Shown here piece after piece: positions 35,762 to 44,815 of a stretch of DNA of 64,000 bases (positions within the stretch are counted from its first letter, which is position 1; each line of letters begins with the position of its first letter). The notes under the pieces are model-generated. The model was not told the origin of the DNA, did not search any database, and worked only from the letters and a program-made list of their open reading frames with translations. This DNA is from DATFVJ01 sp963826515 (GTDB lineage: Bacteria; Actinomycetota; Actinomycetes; Streptosporangiales; Streptosporangiaceae). The stretch spans positions 558,001 through 622,000 of the forward strand of contig CAWGXI010000016.1 of the NCBI GenBank assembly GCA_963826515.1, read 5' to 3'. The position numbers were made by a program, and so were the translations under genes.

Positions 35762-36617
35762 GCCTCCGCCCGCGGGTAGCAACGACACACTAGGGCCACG
35801 AGGATGAGGGTTGTACCGGCGAAATTCGCGGGCGGCAAGGTGGGTTTGGACGCGCACCTGCGCACGCCTGTCCTGCTGATCAGGCCCAGCCCGCCCAACC
35901 ATCTACGACGAGCAAGCCTGCCCGGCCTTCCTGATCCTCCCGGAGCCGGAGCGCCCCCGCCGGGGGCGTAGTCATCGTTTCCGCCCTTGACCCCCAGTAC
36001 GTTGGGGTAGGCGTCTTCGCAGCCCAGCGCGGCTACACGGGTATGACGCGACGTTCGATCACATGCAGGTTGTCCGATTGCGCGCGCGGCGTGTGGTCCC
36101 CAAATAGTCCCCAAGTCAGGTGACCTACGCATTACGAGCCCGTCCCTTACCGCCCCGCGCACGTCAACGCCCGGTTTGACCTTGGGTTCGCAGTGGGGCT
36201 GATGGTGGTGATTATTGCCTGTCGACGGCTGTCCGGGGGCATCTCGGGGGCACCTCGACGGCGATTGGTTGGCGCGGCGTATCGGCCTCGCCGCGGGCGC
36301 AGATTAGACTCGGCCGCGTGTCCGTAGACCCGGCCATCCAGTTCCCTGGCGAGAGAGGCGAGGAGGCGGCCAGCTGCGGCTAGGACCAACGCAATATACC
36401 CGGACGGCCACCGGACTTCGTGACCGTGGCGGCGTGGCGCCACAGGTGGTGGCAGCTATCGCATGATCATCAATGGCATGGGGGTCCTACCGGATGCGCA
36501 GCCCTCCCATGCCGTGCTCCACTGCAGAGGACTACTCGGTAGCTCCGTGCTGTATCCGGGTATCTTTCCGGTTTCCCGCTGCGCCGGGGTCGAGGAATGT
36601 CGAATCAAGGAGATCAT
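35762..36617. other. Non-coding stretch with a repeated GC-rich hairpin
   Basis: I see no gene here. At 35930-35973 lies a motif containing CCGGAGCCGGAGCGCCCCCG followed by CCGGGGGCG. It recurs, diverged, at 39375-39410, where a run of Ts follows the hairpin as in a terminator. Confidence 0.45.
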
Positions 36618-37163
36618 ATGAAGTCACGACTGGTAGTCGGCCTTCTGCTTGGCTGCCTTGTGGCAGCCGCGGGTTGTTCCAGCAGCAGCTCATCAACAGC
36701 CAGTCCGGCCACGACTACAGCCAGTCCGGCCACGACTGGGGCCAGTCCAACCGCGACCAGCACAGCCAAGAACTTCCAGGTCTCCACTCCCGAAGGCCAG
36801 GTATCCCTTTCCCTTGACGGCCAGTTGCCCCCGAACTGGCCCAGTCAGTTCCCGGTCCCCGCAGGGGCCAAGGCTGCTGGCTCGGGCTCTCTGGGTGGTT
36901 CGAGTTCGGCGACGCTCGTCGCCGCGTACACCACCTCCGAGTCGGCCTCGGACGCGTTCGCGTTTTATAAGGACAACTCGAAGCTCACCACCTCAGGCCA
37001 GAAATCGGTGGGTGCCGGGGCGAGCTACGTCGGACGGGCGAAGATCACCGCACCCTACACCGGCTCCGTCACTGTGGTCTCCCACAGCGGCACCACATAC
37101 ATCGTCATCGTACTGACGAGCTCTCCTCGTTCTTCTCCTTCCGCTTCCCCTACCGCCAGTTAG
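36618..37163 (+). CDS. Secreted lipoprotein of unknown function
   Basis: From the ATG at 36618 (AAGGAG 7 bp upstream) the product has 181 residues. It starts with a lipoprotein signal, MKSRLVVGLLLGCLVAAAGC, with the lipobox cysteine at residue 20. A Ser/Thr linker follows, encoded by three 21-bp tandem repeats (TASPATT units, 36696-36758). The globular part includes PNWPSQFPVPAGAKAAGSGS and a pattern of alternating strands, then a Ser/Pro tail. Actinobacterial surface lipoproteins of this form have no known role. It is intact inside the middle tRNA-Phe segment. Confidence 0.8.
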   Translation: MKSRLVVGLLLGCLVAAAGCSSSSSSTASPATTTASPATTGASPTATSTAKNFQVSTPEGQVSLSLDGQLPPNWPSQFPVPAGAKAAGSGSLGGSSSATLVAAYTTSESASDAFAFYKDNSKLTTSGQKSVGAGASYVGRAKITAPYTGSVTVVSHSGTTYIVIVLTSSPRSSPSASPTAS

Positions 37164-37483
37164 CGCATGACCTGCGTCATACGGGCCGCACGCTTACCGC
37201 CGACGCACGCGTGAGCCTGCGTGTACTCATGGAACGGATGGGGCCACAGCAGCATCCGTGCTGCTTCCGGTCCTCGGTCGCTGACGCTCCCTGCGGTCCG
37301 GAAGCGGTGCGGCAGGGTGAACGACTGCTTAGAAGATCATCGGCGGCGGCGCTGTGATCTGTCTGGCCGCAGGTCAGAGGGGTTGGATGGCTGTCCGTGA
37401 TTGACCGTGGGACACCCCGGATGGCTGCCCGATCGGGCACGCAACGGGCACGGCGCGTAGGTCACCGTGCCCGCTCTGCGTGC

Positions 37484-37745
37484 CTACTCGCCCGCCTCCG
37501 GGTCTGTCCGTAAGTAGCTGATCTTGCCCACGGCGTCGGCGCCGGTCATGCCGAGTTCGTCCGCCCATGATTTGATGAACAGCCACCGTCTGTGTGGTCA
37601 CCGAGACCGCCTGCGACCGTCTCAGCCAGCACCATGGCCGTGATGGCCTGGTTGCGGGTCAGTACCCGGCCCGGCAGCCAGGTCACGGCCCAGCCGTCCC
37701 CGTCCGGGCGGGTGCTGTGCGGTGTGGTGTGGTGTCGCTGGTCAT
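37484..37745 (-). pseudogene. Small element-type protein, frameshifted
   Basis: Minus-strand pieces DGWAVTWLPGRVLTRNQAIT with AMVLAETVAGGL and, after a frame change near 37590, RWLFIKSWADELGMTGADAV with GKISYLRTDPEAGE form one small protein of about 85 residues. Proteins with a WLPGR..TRNQAI..M..AE pattern are, as I recall, common in actinomycete integrative elements and phages. That supports an element origin for the middle segment. No function is known. Confidence 0.4.
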
Positions 37746-38803
37746 CGTCTCGTCGGTGATCCTGATGTTCATCGGGGCTCCTTCCTCGCCGCCTGCCCCC
37801 GGTCTTTGCGGCCTGGGCCTTCACCCGATAGGTGCCGGTTCATCGCCTGGAGCGGCGGGGGTCAAGGGTGACCCGCAGAGTCATCGCGCAGCGACGGGAA
37901 GATGTTTTGGACGCGTAGAGGCTCCGCGCGGGCCAAGGGGCAGCCCGTTAGGGCTCGGCCCGTGTGGAGGGGCGGGGCCAAAAGATCTTCCCGCCCTTGG
38001 CGCCAGATGTGGAGGGCCGATACTCCCTGTAGCGGGTGAAGGCCCCCACCTGCGGTCGGTGTGCTGAGCGCGGTGCTGGCTGGAACCTGCGGGGCGTGCC
38101 TGCGTCCTGATCACGGCGGGTACGCCGTGCGTGCGGCGGGTGTCGGCGCCGCCGTCATGCCGGCCGTGTCGTTGCGACTGCCGCTCGCGCCTCCCGTAGC
38201 GTCGCGTGCCGAGGATTGAGTGCCCTGGTAAGTGACGGTGATTCGGGTCGTGCCCGGCCCGCGGCGCCGGGTCGGCCCCCTAGGGCCGCAGCCCGGCGGG
38301 AGCGGGTCCGGGCACGGCGCCGCGCAGCGGCGCCACTTGATTCATATACGGCCGGATTCTTCGGCATCGGCAGTGGATGAGATCCGGGATGAGATCCGGG
38401 CCTTCCGAATGTCCATTCGTGAGAAGCCGACGGTCTCACAGACCGCTCCCCTACACCTCACCACATCGTCGTACCCGTGGGCCGTTCAGGCGGCCAGGGG
38501 CGGAACGCGGCCACCCGGGTGCACCTGCCGAATTCACCGCGTCACCACGCAGGGACGAGCGCTGCGAGCATAGCCGGCCGAGTCGTGGCGGGCGTAAATA
38601 TTCGGCAGGGCGCGCACTGGCTCGCAGCCGTCTGCCGCCACGCCCTGCTCGACGATGTTGTGGACCTACTGGGCCCAGCCTGCTCCCCTGTACCAGCGGA
38701 GCCGCCTATCGTCCGCTTGCTTCTTGGCCCCAAACTGAGACCCGAGCACGAGGAAGCGCCCGGATCTCGATCTTGGACCGGGCGTTTTCCCTGGTCAGAG
38801 GCT
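37746..38803. other. Right arm of the middle element, no clear gene
   Basis: No convincing coding frame. An inverted repeat with about 17-bp arms (37895-37912 and 37978-37996, containing GGGAAGAT and TTTTGG) encloses GC-rich sequence with further small stems. Bases 38744-38800 resemble the sequence between the integrase stop and the att core at 49996-50047, including a CGCCCG/CGGGCG stem. Confidence 0.45.
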
Positions 38804-38847
38804 GTGGTCAGGGGCAGGATCGAACTGCCGACCTTCCGTTTTTCAGG
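38804..38847 (-). other. att copy 2: 3' part of tRNA-Phe
   Basis: 44 bp matching 50048-50091 with a single mismatch. It forms the left end (attL) of the intact AICE and the right end of the middle segment. Confidence 0.87.
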
Positions 38848-38920
38848 CCGGACAATCACCCTGGCCACGGGAAACGGCCCAGCGTGGAAAGTGCCAGGCG
38901 CGTGCTCACGGCTGCCTGTG

Positions 38921-38950
38921 GTTGTCGTCGTTGTCGTCACAGTTGTCGTC
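38921..38950 (+). repeat. Integrase arm-type repeats, left
   Basis: GTTGTCGTC occurs three times (38921-38929, 38930-38938, 38942-38950) in direct orientation. The same 9-mer occurs twice just inside the right end of the element. Confidence 0.65.
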
Positions 38951-39186
38951 GATTTCGCGCGCCTGCCTGACAAGGAGCCGACCCAGGTCTGCGGCAGCGC
39001 AGTGCGCGACTAGGCACGAACCCTAACTGCATTAGCAGCTCGGCTGCGGGTCGGGTCGGGCCGTCCGACCTGGTTCCGGCCGTAGCGCCGATCTTCGTGG
39101 AACGACGTTGAACGGTGGTGAACTGCAACCCGGAATGCAACCCGTACGGGTGCTCAGAACGCGCTCCTGCGCGCAAGCCTTCCTCT

Positions 39187-39330
39187 GATCGTCCCGTCTG
39201 CCGTCGACCCGCCTGCCATGGAGCGGGCTAGGCCCGAGGGTCAAGATGCAGCGCCCAACTGGACGAACGATCTTGACCCTCGGGCCTAGCCCGCTGGGCT
39301 TGCCCCGGGTGGACGGCAGACGGGACGATC
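39187..39330. repeat. Interrupted 61-bp inverted repeat
   Basis: Arms 39187-39247 and 39270-39330 are reverse complements except for one base and a central 10-bp mismatch block; the outer 19 bp and inner 26 bp match perfectly. The loop is 22 bp. No open frame lies within it. It may be a small non-autonomous transposon (MITE-like), a replication or transfer origin of the AICE, or a strong hairpin. Confidence 0.85.
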
Positions 39331-39374
39331 AGGCCCAACCCTGGCCGTCCACAGAGACCGTCTAGCCTTGGTGA

Positions 39375-39414
39375 TCATCCCGGAGCCGGAGTGCCCCCGC
39401 CGGGGGCGGTTTTA
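39375..39414 (+). terminator. GC hairpin followed by T-run
   Basis: GCCCCCGCCGGGGGC forms a tight stem and is followed by GGTTTT. A diverged copy is at 35930-35973. Confidence 0.45.
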
Positions 39415-39666
39415 CAGACCTACGACCATAGCTCGCTGACCTGCGTAGGTCCTGGGATGGTGCCCGACTTGGGCGCACATCAGGCATGATCAAGCCCTCA
39501 GGTCTCCGTGGCAGGGGCCAGGCCCTCGCCTCGAAGCAACAGAGGCTCGCCGCCGAATCGATCCTAGTGTAACGTTTTGTAGTGTTCTGATTGCACTGTG
39601 TTGAATATTGCTCCAGTGCTGACACTCCAGGGGAGTCCATGGAGGGTTGAGAGCGGAGGTCCCGGT

Positions 39667-41595
39667 GTGGCTGCCAATTCAAAGGGGAACCGGTCCAGGT
39701 CGGTCAGCGTATACGTCGTGGGGTTCGTGGCGCTGTTCACCTTCGCGGCCGGGGCGGGCCTCGTCGGCCTCGCCGTGGCCGACCATCTGAGCGACCGCCT
39801 GCTTATCCTCACGCTCGCCGGTCTTCTGGTCTTTGTGGCGGCCGCCCTGGTGTTCTACCAGCGGGTCGTGCGGCCCATCGCCGAGCTGAGCGCCGGGGTC
39901 CGGGCCGCGACAACGCACATGCTGGCAGGCCCGATCACGGTTAGCGGCCCGGCGGAAGTCTCCTCGCTGGCCCACGACATCAACCAGATGATCGCGAAAG
40001 CCAGGGCCGACTTCGAGGCGACCTCGCGGCTGGCGGCCATTGTCGGGTCGTCGGCCGACGCCATCATCGGCACAACGCTCGATGGCGTCATCACAAGCTG
40101 GAACGCCGGGGCAGAGCAGGAGTACGGCTACGCCCGCGATGAGATCATCGGGCGCAGCGTGTCCGCGCTCTACCCGCCGGACCGGGCCGACGAGCTGGCG
40201 CCCATCCTCGACGGCATCCGACGGGGAGAGCGGGTCGAGCATTTCGAGAGCAAACGTGCCCGTAAGGACGGAACCATCCTCGATGTATCGATCTCCGTCT
40301 CCCCGATCCGAGACGCGAGCGGCGCAGTGGCCGGGGCGTCGGCCGTAATCCGGAACATGACCGAACGCAACCGCCTTGAGGCCCATCGGCGCGCGCTGGA
40401 ACATCAGTTGCATCAGTCCGAGCGGCTAGAGAGCCTGGGCCAGCTGGCCGGGGGGGTCGCCCACGATTTCAACAACCTGCTGGCCGTCATCATGAACTTC
40501 GCCGCGTTCGTGGCCGAGGAGACGACCGACAAGCCTGCGGTCCGGGCCGACGTCGAACAGATCCAAGCCGCGGCGCAGCGCGCCGCCCGGATTACCAAGC
40601 AACTGCTCATCGTGGGCCGACGCCAAGCGGCCCAGCCAGAGGCGCTCGGGCTCAACGCCGTCGTGGCCGACACCAACGACCTGCTGTCCAGCGCCGTCGG
40701 CGCGGGCATCGAAATCCGGGTCGACCCGGCGGCGGACCTGCCCACCATCGAGGCCGATCGGGCCCAGGTCGAGCAAGTGCTGCTCAACCTGGCCGTCAAT
40801 GCCCGCGACGCCATGCCGCAGGGCGGCACCTTGACCATCGAGACGAGCCTCGCCGAGCTGGACGAGCGCCAGGCCCGCTCGCGTCCCGGCGTCAGCCCTG
40901 GCCGCTATGCTGAGCTCGCCGTCAGCGACACGGGAACCGGAATGAGCGGGGAGGTCAAAGCCCACATCTTCGAACCATTCTTCACGACCAAACCGGTGGG
41001 CCAAGGCACTGGCCTTGGGCTGGCCACCGTGTATGGCATCGTCACAGGCGCCGGTGGTAGCACAAGCGTTTTCTCCGAAGAAGGCGTCGGCACGACCTTC
41101 CGCCTTTTGTTCCCTGCCACTGGCGCGGCCGCCCCGGCAACGCCGACCGTTGACATCCCCGACGCCCGAGGAAACGGCCAGACCATCCTCGTTGTCGACG
41201 ATGAGCAGCCAGTACTAGAGCTCACCTCGCGGATCCTGCGCCAGAATGGCTACGCCACCATAGAGGCTGACACATTCGACGTAGCATTGTCGCTGGCGTC
41301 CTCGCAAGACTTCCAGCTTCTCCTGACCGACTCCGTCATGCCCGGCATGTCCGGTCCAACGCTCGCAGAACGCGTCGTCAAGCTGCGGCCCGGATTGCCC
41401 GTCCTGTACATGTCCGGCTATAGCGCGGAAGCGCTGAGCGCACGGCGCATCCACGACGAGGGGGCGGAGTTCATCCAAAAACCGTTCACCCGTCACACCT
41501 TGCTTGAAAAGGTGGACGCGGCGCTGATTACTTCACCCAAGCGTCACCAAGCGGGCCGTGATGGTGACGACCACATCCCGCCGCCAATATGTTGA
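39667..41595 (+). CDS. Hybrid sensor histidine kinase (PAS, HisKA, HATPase, receiver)
   Basis: From the GTG at 39667 (GCGGAGGT upstream) the product has 642 residues. Two membrane helices (VYVVGFVALFTFAAGAGLVG and LLILTLAGLLVFVAAALVFY) lead to a HAMP-like segment, VVRPIAELSAGVRAATTHML. A PAS domain follows (IIGTTLDGVITSWNAGAEQE). The kinase core has the His in GGVAHDFNNLLAVI, N-box LLNLAVNARDAM, and G boxes DTGTGM and GTGLGLATVYGI. The C-terminal receiver has VVDDEQPVLEL, phospho-acceptor Asp in LLLTDSVMPGMSG and Lys in IQKPFTR. It lies alone at the left of the AICE and has no regulator partner, so it looks like cargo. The signal and output are unknown. Confidence 0.9.
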   Translation: MAANSKGNRSRSVSVYVVGFVALFTFAAGAGLVGLAVADHLSDRLLILTLAGLLVFVAAALVFYQRVVRPIAELSAGVRAATTHMLAGPITVSGPAEVSSLAHDINQMIAKARADFEATSRLAAIVGSSADAIIGTTLDGVITSWNAGAEQEYGYARDEIIGRSVSALYPPDRADELAPILDGIRRGERVEHFESKRARKDGTILDVSISVSPIRDASGAVAGASAVIRNMTERNRLEAHRRALEHQLHQSERLESLGQLAGGVAHDFNNLLAVIMNFAAFVAEETTDKPAVRADVEQIQAAAQRAARITKQLLIVGRRQAAQPEALGLNAVVADTNDLLSSAVGAGIEIRVDPAADLPTIEADRAQVEQVLLNLAVNARDAMPQGGTLTIETSLAELDERQARSRPGVSPGRYAELAVSDTGTGMSGEVKAHIFEPFFTTKPVGQGTGLGLATVYGIVTGAGGSTSVFSEEGVGTTFRLLFPATGAAAPATPTVDIPDARGNGQTILVVDDEQPVLELTSRILRQNGYATIEADTFDVALSLASSQDFQLLLTDSVMPGMSGPTLAERVVKLRPGLPVLYMSGYSAEALSARRIHDEGAEFIQKPFTRHTLLEKVDAALITSPKRHQAGRDGDDHIPPPIC

Positions 41596-42041
41596 TCTTG
41601 AGACTTAAGCGTCAACAGGTCCGGATCGATTGTCCCCCGTCCTTCTCATAGGCGCCGAATTTGCCGAGGAAGATCACTGCTCAAGGGTGGCGCTTGCGCC
41701 ATCCTTGACTGTGATCTTTGCTCGGCGACAGGATGGCTGGCGCGTGGAGGACGGCCGCCAGCTTTGGGCGGGCCTGGCCATCGGGAGCGTGGCGGGAGTA
41801 CCGCCGCGGCGTCGGGTGCGGGGACGGCCGGGCCAGGCGGCTGCCGCGACGGAGGGTTACCACCCGGAGGAAGCGGCGAGCCGCCTCCGCGGCGGCGGAA
41901 GCCCCCTGCTCCCGAACAGTCTGCGGCTGGACGCTGCGCAGGTGCGCTCTCGCCGATGCGCTACGGCCCGCTGTCAAGCGAGTGCCTGGCGGTCCGGTTC
42001 GGCGCGCCGAAGGCGTGCCCTTGAAGACGTAGAGAAAGTTC
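41596..42041. other. Non-coding stretch in the AICE
   Basis: About 445 bases between the kinase and Nudix genes without a credible frame or site. Confidence 0.4.
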
Positions 42042-42473
42042 TCACAACAGGTGGACGCCGTCGTGATCGCGTATCGCGGGTGCTTCTCCCCCGCCGCTCA
42101 TGGCGTCCAGGACGCGGACGGCGAAGGCTTCGTCGACCAGGTCGTGGACTTCTCCTGGCGTTGCCCACAGGAAGCCGCACACCTCGTCGTTGGTGGCGAG
42201 CTGGCCGCTCGCGGGTCGGCAGCGGAACACCAGGGCTACGATGCCATGAGCCATGTTCTTGTAGACACCGGTGAGCGCGACCGGCTCGACATTCAGCCCG
42301 GTTTCCTCGCGGACCTCGCGGCGCACGCCATCGGTTATGCCTTCGCTGAGTTCAAGCACGCCGCCTGGTGGTTCCCAATGCTTGTTGTCCCGCCGCCGGA
42401 TCAGCAGGGCGCGTCCGTGGTCGACCACTACGCCGGCGACGCTGATCGAATGCCGCGGTCCGGGACTGCTCAT
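42042..42473 (-). CDS. Nudix hydrolase
   Basis: A 143-residue Nudix protein with a complete Nudix box, GGVLELSEGITDGVRREV followed by REETGL (GX5EX7REUXEEXGU), around residues 37-59. Nudix enzymes cleave nucleoside diphosphates linked to another group; the substrate here is unknown. Nudix genes beside a GntR regulator are common in Streptomyces AICEs. It is divergent from the GntR gene; the intergenic region has part of the GntR-type operator. Confidence 0.92.
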   Translation of the reverse strand: MSSPGPRHSISVAGVVVDHGRALLIRRRDNKHWEPPGGVLELSEGITDGVRREVREETGLNVEPVALTGVYKNMAHGIVALVFRCRPASGQLATNDEVCGFLWATPGEVHDLVDEAFAVRVLDAMSGGGEAPAIRDHDGVHLL

Positions 42474-42501
42474 CTTGGATACCTCCAGGTAGGCTCAACA
42501 G

Positions 42502-42519
42502 TAGTAGACGTGTGGACGA
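42502..42519. promoter_or_regulatory. Operator-like sequence between Nudix and GntR genes
   Basis: TAGTAGACGTGTGGACGAG shares AGTAGACG and ACGAG with the better operator at 43373-43392, in the promoter of the small-gene operon. It fits autoregulation by the GntR protein. Confidence 0.4.
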
Positions 42520-42535
42520 GTTGAGGAGTCCCGTC

Positions 42536-43327
42536 ATGGACGGCAGCGGCGTGCTGACCGAGCACATCGACGCTGGCAGCGACCGCGCCGTCTACCGGCA
42601 GATCGCTGACCACTTGCGCACCGCGATAGCACGGCAACGGCTCCGGGAAGGCGAGCAGCTTCCATCGGAAACTCAGCTCATGGAGCACTATGGCGTCGCG
42701 CGCATGACGATCCGCAGCGCCCTGCGGCTGCTGCAGGACGAAGGCCTGATCGTGTCCGAGCATGGGCGTGGTGTCTATGTCCGGGCACGGCCGCCAGTGC
42801 GACGGCTTGCCTTCGACCGGTTCGCTCGGCGGCACCGTAAGGAAGGCGAGGCTGCGTTCACAGTCGAGACCGAAGCGTCCGGTGCTACGCCTAATGTCGA
42901 CATGATCAATGTCCGCGAGGGTCCGGCGCCCGCTGACGTCGCCGAGCTACTCAAGATTGCGGACAGCGAGCCAGTGGTGATCCGCAGCCGCCGGTACTCG
43001 CTTGATGGCAGGCCAGTGGAGATCGCCACGTCCTACATTCCGGCCGATTTGGCACGTGGGACACCGGTAGCCAAACCTAACCCCGGGCCTGGCGGGATCT
43101 ACGCCCGCTTGGAGGAGTACGGGCACACGCTGGAACGGTTCACCGAAGACGTGACCGCAAGGATGCCTACGCCGGCCGAAGCCAGGCTGTTGCAGCTCTC
43201 CCCTGGCACTCCGGTGTTCCGCCTCGTTCGTACTGCCTACAGCATCGACGGCCGTGCGGTCGAGGTCTGTGACACGGTGATCGCAGCGGACGCGTACGTC
43301 TTGACGTACGAACTGCCTGCGCACTGA
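42536..43327 (+). CDS. GntR-family regulator (KorSA-like AICE repressor)
   Basis: From the ATG at 42536 (GAGGAG 7 bp upstream; a GTG at 42512 is the alternative) the product has 263 residues. Residues 15-85 are the GntR winged helix: YRQIADHLRTAIARQRLREG, LPSETQLMEHYGVARMTIRS and LQDEGLIVSEHGRGVYV. The C-terminal UTRA domain has VVIRSRRYSLDGRPVEIATSY and PVFRLVRTAYSIDGR. In pSAM2 the equivalent regulator KorSA represses the activator gene pra and thereby holds the element integrated. Its position before the small-gene operon supports that role here. Confidence 0.88.
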   Translation: MDGSGVLTEHIDAGSDRAVYRQIADHLRTAIARQRLREGEQLPSETQLMEHYGVARMTIRSALRLLQDEGLIVSEHGRGVYVRARPPVRRLAFDRFARRHRKEGEAAFTVETEASGATPNVDMINVREGPAPADVAELLKIADSEPVVIRSRRYSLDGRPVEIATSYIPADLARGTPVAKPNPGPGGIYARLEEYGHTLERFTEDVTARMPTPAEARLLQLSPGTPVFRLVRTAYSIDGRAVEVCDTVIAADAYVLTYELPAH

Positions 43328-43330
43328 TAC

Positions 43331-43392
43331 TTGACTGACTTCGCCAACTCCTCTATACAAGCGGTATATGCTCTAGACGAGTAGACGTCTAG
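43331..43392 (+). promoter_or_regulatory. Promoter and operator of the AICE small-gene operon
   Basis: TTGACT (43331-43336) and TATACA (43354-43359) are spaced 17 bp. Just downstream, CTAGACG-N6-CGTCTAG (43373-43392) is a perfect 7-bp inverted repeat. A repressor bound there would block initiation or early elongation. The related sequence at 42502 suggests the GntR protein binds both. Confidence 0.6.
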
Positions 43393-43439
43393 TGGCCACA
43401 GTGTAGGAAGGTGCCACCGTAAAGAGGAGGAACACAGTC

Positions 43440-43772
43440 ATGCGTCTGAAGATCGAAACCAACGACGTCAAGTTCCGGGTCGCCGCGTCGCCGAAGCCGA
43501 AGGCGGAGTCGCGGTCCAACCCAGCACAGAAGAGGACGCCGGACGGGCGGCCGATCTGGTCGGTGCGGCTCACCGCGATCGAAACCGACCGGGACACTGC
43601 AGAAACCATCTGGGTCGAGGTGGCCGGAGACGAGCCCAAGCTGACCCTCGATGAAGTCGTGCAGGTTCACGGCCTGGTGTTCGCCCCGTGGGTGAACCGC
43701 GAGAACAAGATCGTCCGCGCCTTCCGTGCCGACATGATCACCATGCTGGCCGACGCCCGCAGGGCTGCCTGA
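43440..43772 (+). CDS. Small AICE protein, Pra/SCO3933-like candidate
   Basis: A 110-residue protein beginning MRLKIETNDVKFRVAASPKP, with DGRPIWSVRLTAIETDRDTA and a C-terminal PWVNRENKIVRAFRADMI. The strand pattern (IWSVRLTAIE ... TIWVEVAGDEP ... VFAPWV) suggests a small beta-barrel. First genes of Streptomyces AICE operons often encode such proteins, among them the replication/excision activator Pra and the SCO3933 family; I place this protein with them on length, position and pattern. Ribosome site GAGGAGG precedes the ATG at 43440. Confidence 0.6.
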   Translation: MRLKIETNDVKFRVAASPKPKAESRSNPAQKRTPDGRPIWSVRLTAIETDRDTAETIWVEVAGDEPKLTLDEVVQVHGLVFAPWVNRENKIVRAFRADMITMLADARRAA

Positions 43773-43896
43773 CTCCAGCTCGGGTCATCCATGCAACTAC
43801 CCGAACGCAGGCCTTCGCTTGTGCCGTTCAGTCACGGCACCGCAGGCCTTCACCTAACCCGTCATCCCATCCCGTGATCAGACCAGGAGAACCACC

Positions 43897-44256
43897 ATGA
43901 CCGACAGCGCGATCCAGATCCCCGAGTACGTCACTGTCGTCGAGCCCGCATCCGCGCGGCCCATGCGTGACCTGGCGAATCTCCTCGCCGAAATGTTCAT
44001 CGAGGACTACGGCCTGCCCAGTCCGCGGAACCTGACCATCTCCGAGACCGCCCAGGAGATCAGCCTGCAATTCGGCGGCGGACCGGACACCTTCCACACG
44101 ATGGCCCGCTGGGCCGAGCGCTTCGGCGGCACCCTCACCGGCCAGCGGACCACCGGCCATGACGGGCGGCCAGTCGTCCGTTGCGAGGTCAAGTTCCCGT
44201 TCCGGGGCGTCCCCGTGGAGGCCTACGCCTACGTGCGACCCGGCACGCCGACCTGA
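43897..44256 (+). CDS. Hypothetical AICE protein
   Basis: A 119-residue soluble protein with a good ribosome site (CAGGAG 9 bp upstream). The N-terminal half has a helix, RPMRDLANLLAEMFIEDYG. The second half, FHTMARWAERFGGTLTGQRT and VVRCEVKFPFRGVPVEAYAY, is strand-rich. I recognise no family. It follows the Pra-like gene after 124 bp and is in the same orientation as the rest of the operon. Confidence 0.65.
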   Translation: MTDSAIQIPEYVTVVEPASARPMRDLANLLAEMFIEDYGLPSPRNLTISETAQEISLQFGGGPDTFHTMARWAERFGGTLTGQRTTGHDGRPVVRCEVKFPFRGVPVEAYAYVRPGTPT

Positions 44257-44351
44257 CACCCACGCCGGGCCTGGGGGATGGCCGTCCCCCGGCCCGGCTC
44301 ACCACACCCGTCATCTCATCCCGTGATCAGCGAAACAAGGAGGTGCGTGGC

Positions 44352-44630
44352 ATGTTCCACGCTATCAACGCCTGGCTCGCCCGCCAGGCCCGCCGCGCCC
44401 GCGACCACCGGCTCACCCGCGACAACCAGATCGCTGCCGCCAACGGCTGGCAGGTCCAGCGGGCCGCCCGCGGCACCTACTGCTACCGCGATCGCCGCTT
44501 CGGCCAGCACCACCAGGCGCTCGCCGACCGGGCCGCCCGGCACACGGCCTGCGGCACCGGCGCCTGCCGCCACGGCTGCGGCAACTGCCTCAGCGAACAG
44601 CTGACAACGGCCGCCGGGTGGCGGCCATGA
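44352..44630 (+). CDS. Small basic AICE protein
   Basis: A 92-residue Arg- and His-rich protein. AAGGAGGTG lies 6 bp before the ATG at 44352. The middle reads AAANGWQVQRAARGTYCYRD and the end has CGTGACRHGCGNC, a Cys cluster that may bind zinc. Its stop overlaps the next start (ATGA). Short basic proteins at this place in AICEs are annotated as mobile-element transfer or Spd proteins, but I see no diagnostic motif. Confidence 0.65.
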   Translation: MFHAINAWLARQARRARDHRLTRDNQIAAANGWQVQRAARGTYCYRDRRFGQHHQALADRAARHTACGTGACRHGCGNCLSEQLTTAAGWRP

Positions 44631-44815
44631 AGGCCGCCAGCGGCAGCCACCGGGTCATCTACCACGAAGCGATCTGCCCGGACTGCGACTCGGCCGACAT
44701 CACCGAAACCGAGATCGACACCGGCGACGGCATCACCGAACTCGCCCTGCTGTGCCTAGCGTGCGGCACCGCGTGGCCGGTCGCCTGCGTCGTGGACTGG
44801 GACGGCCGCCCATGA
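44627..44815 (+). CDS. Zinc-ribbon mini-protein
   Basis: A 62-residue protein starting at the ATG that overlaps the preceding stop. CPDC and CLAC (HEAICPDCDSADITETEIDT ... ALLCLACGTAWPV) form a four-cysteine zinc ribbon. Its stop overlaps the next start by 4 bp. Probably a DNA- or protein-binding accessory of the element. Confidence 0.65.
   Translation: MKAASGSHRVIYHEAICPDCDSADITETEIDTGDGITELALLCLACGTAWPVACVVDWDGRP

Noticed and set aside
36696..36758. CRISPR-like repeats
   Set aside because: They are 21-bp tandem codon repeats in the lipoprotein linker, without spacers. No CRISPR array or cas gene is present in the window.
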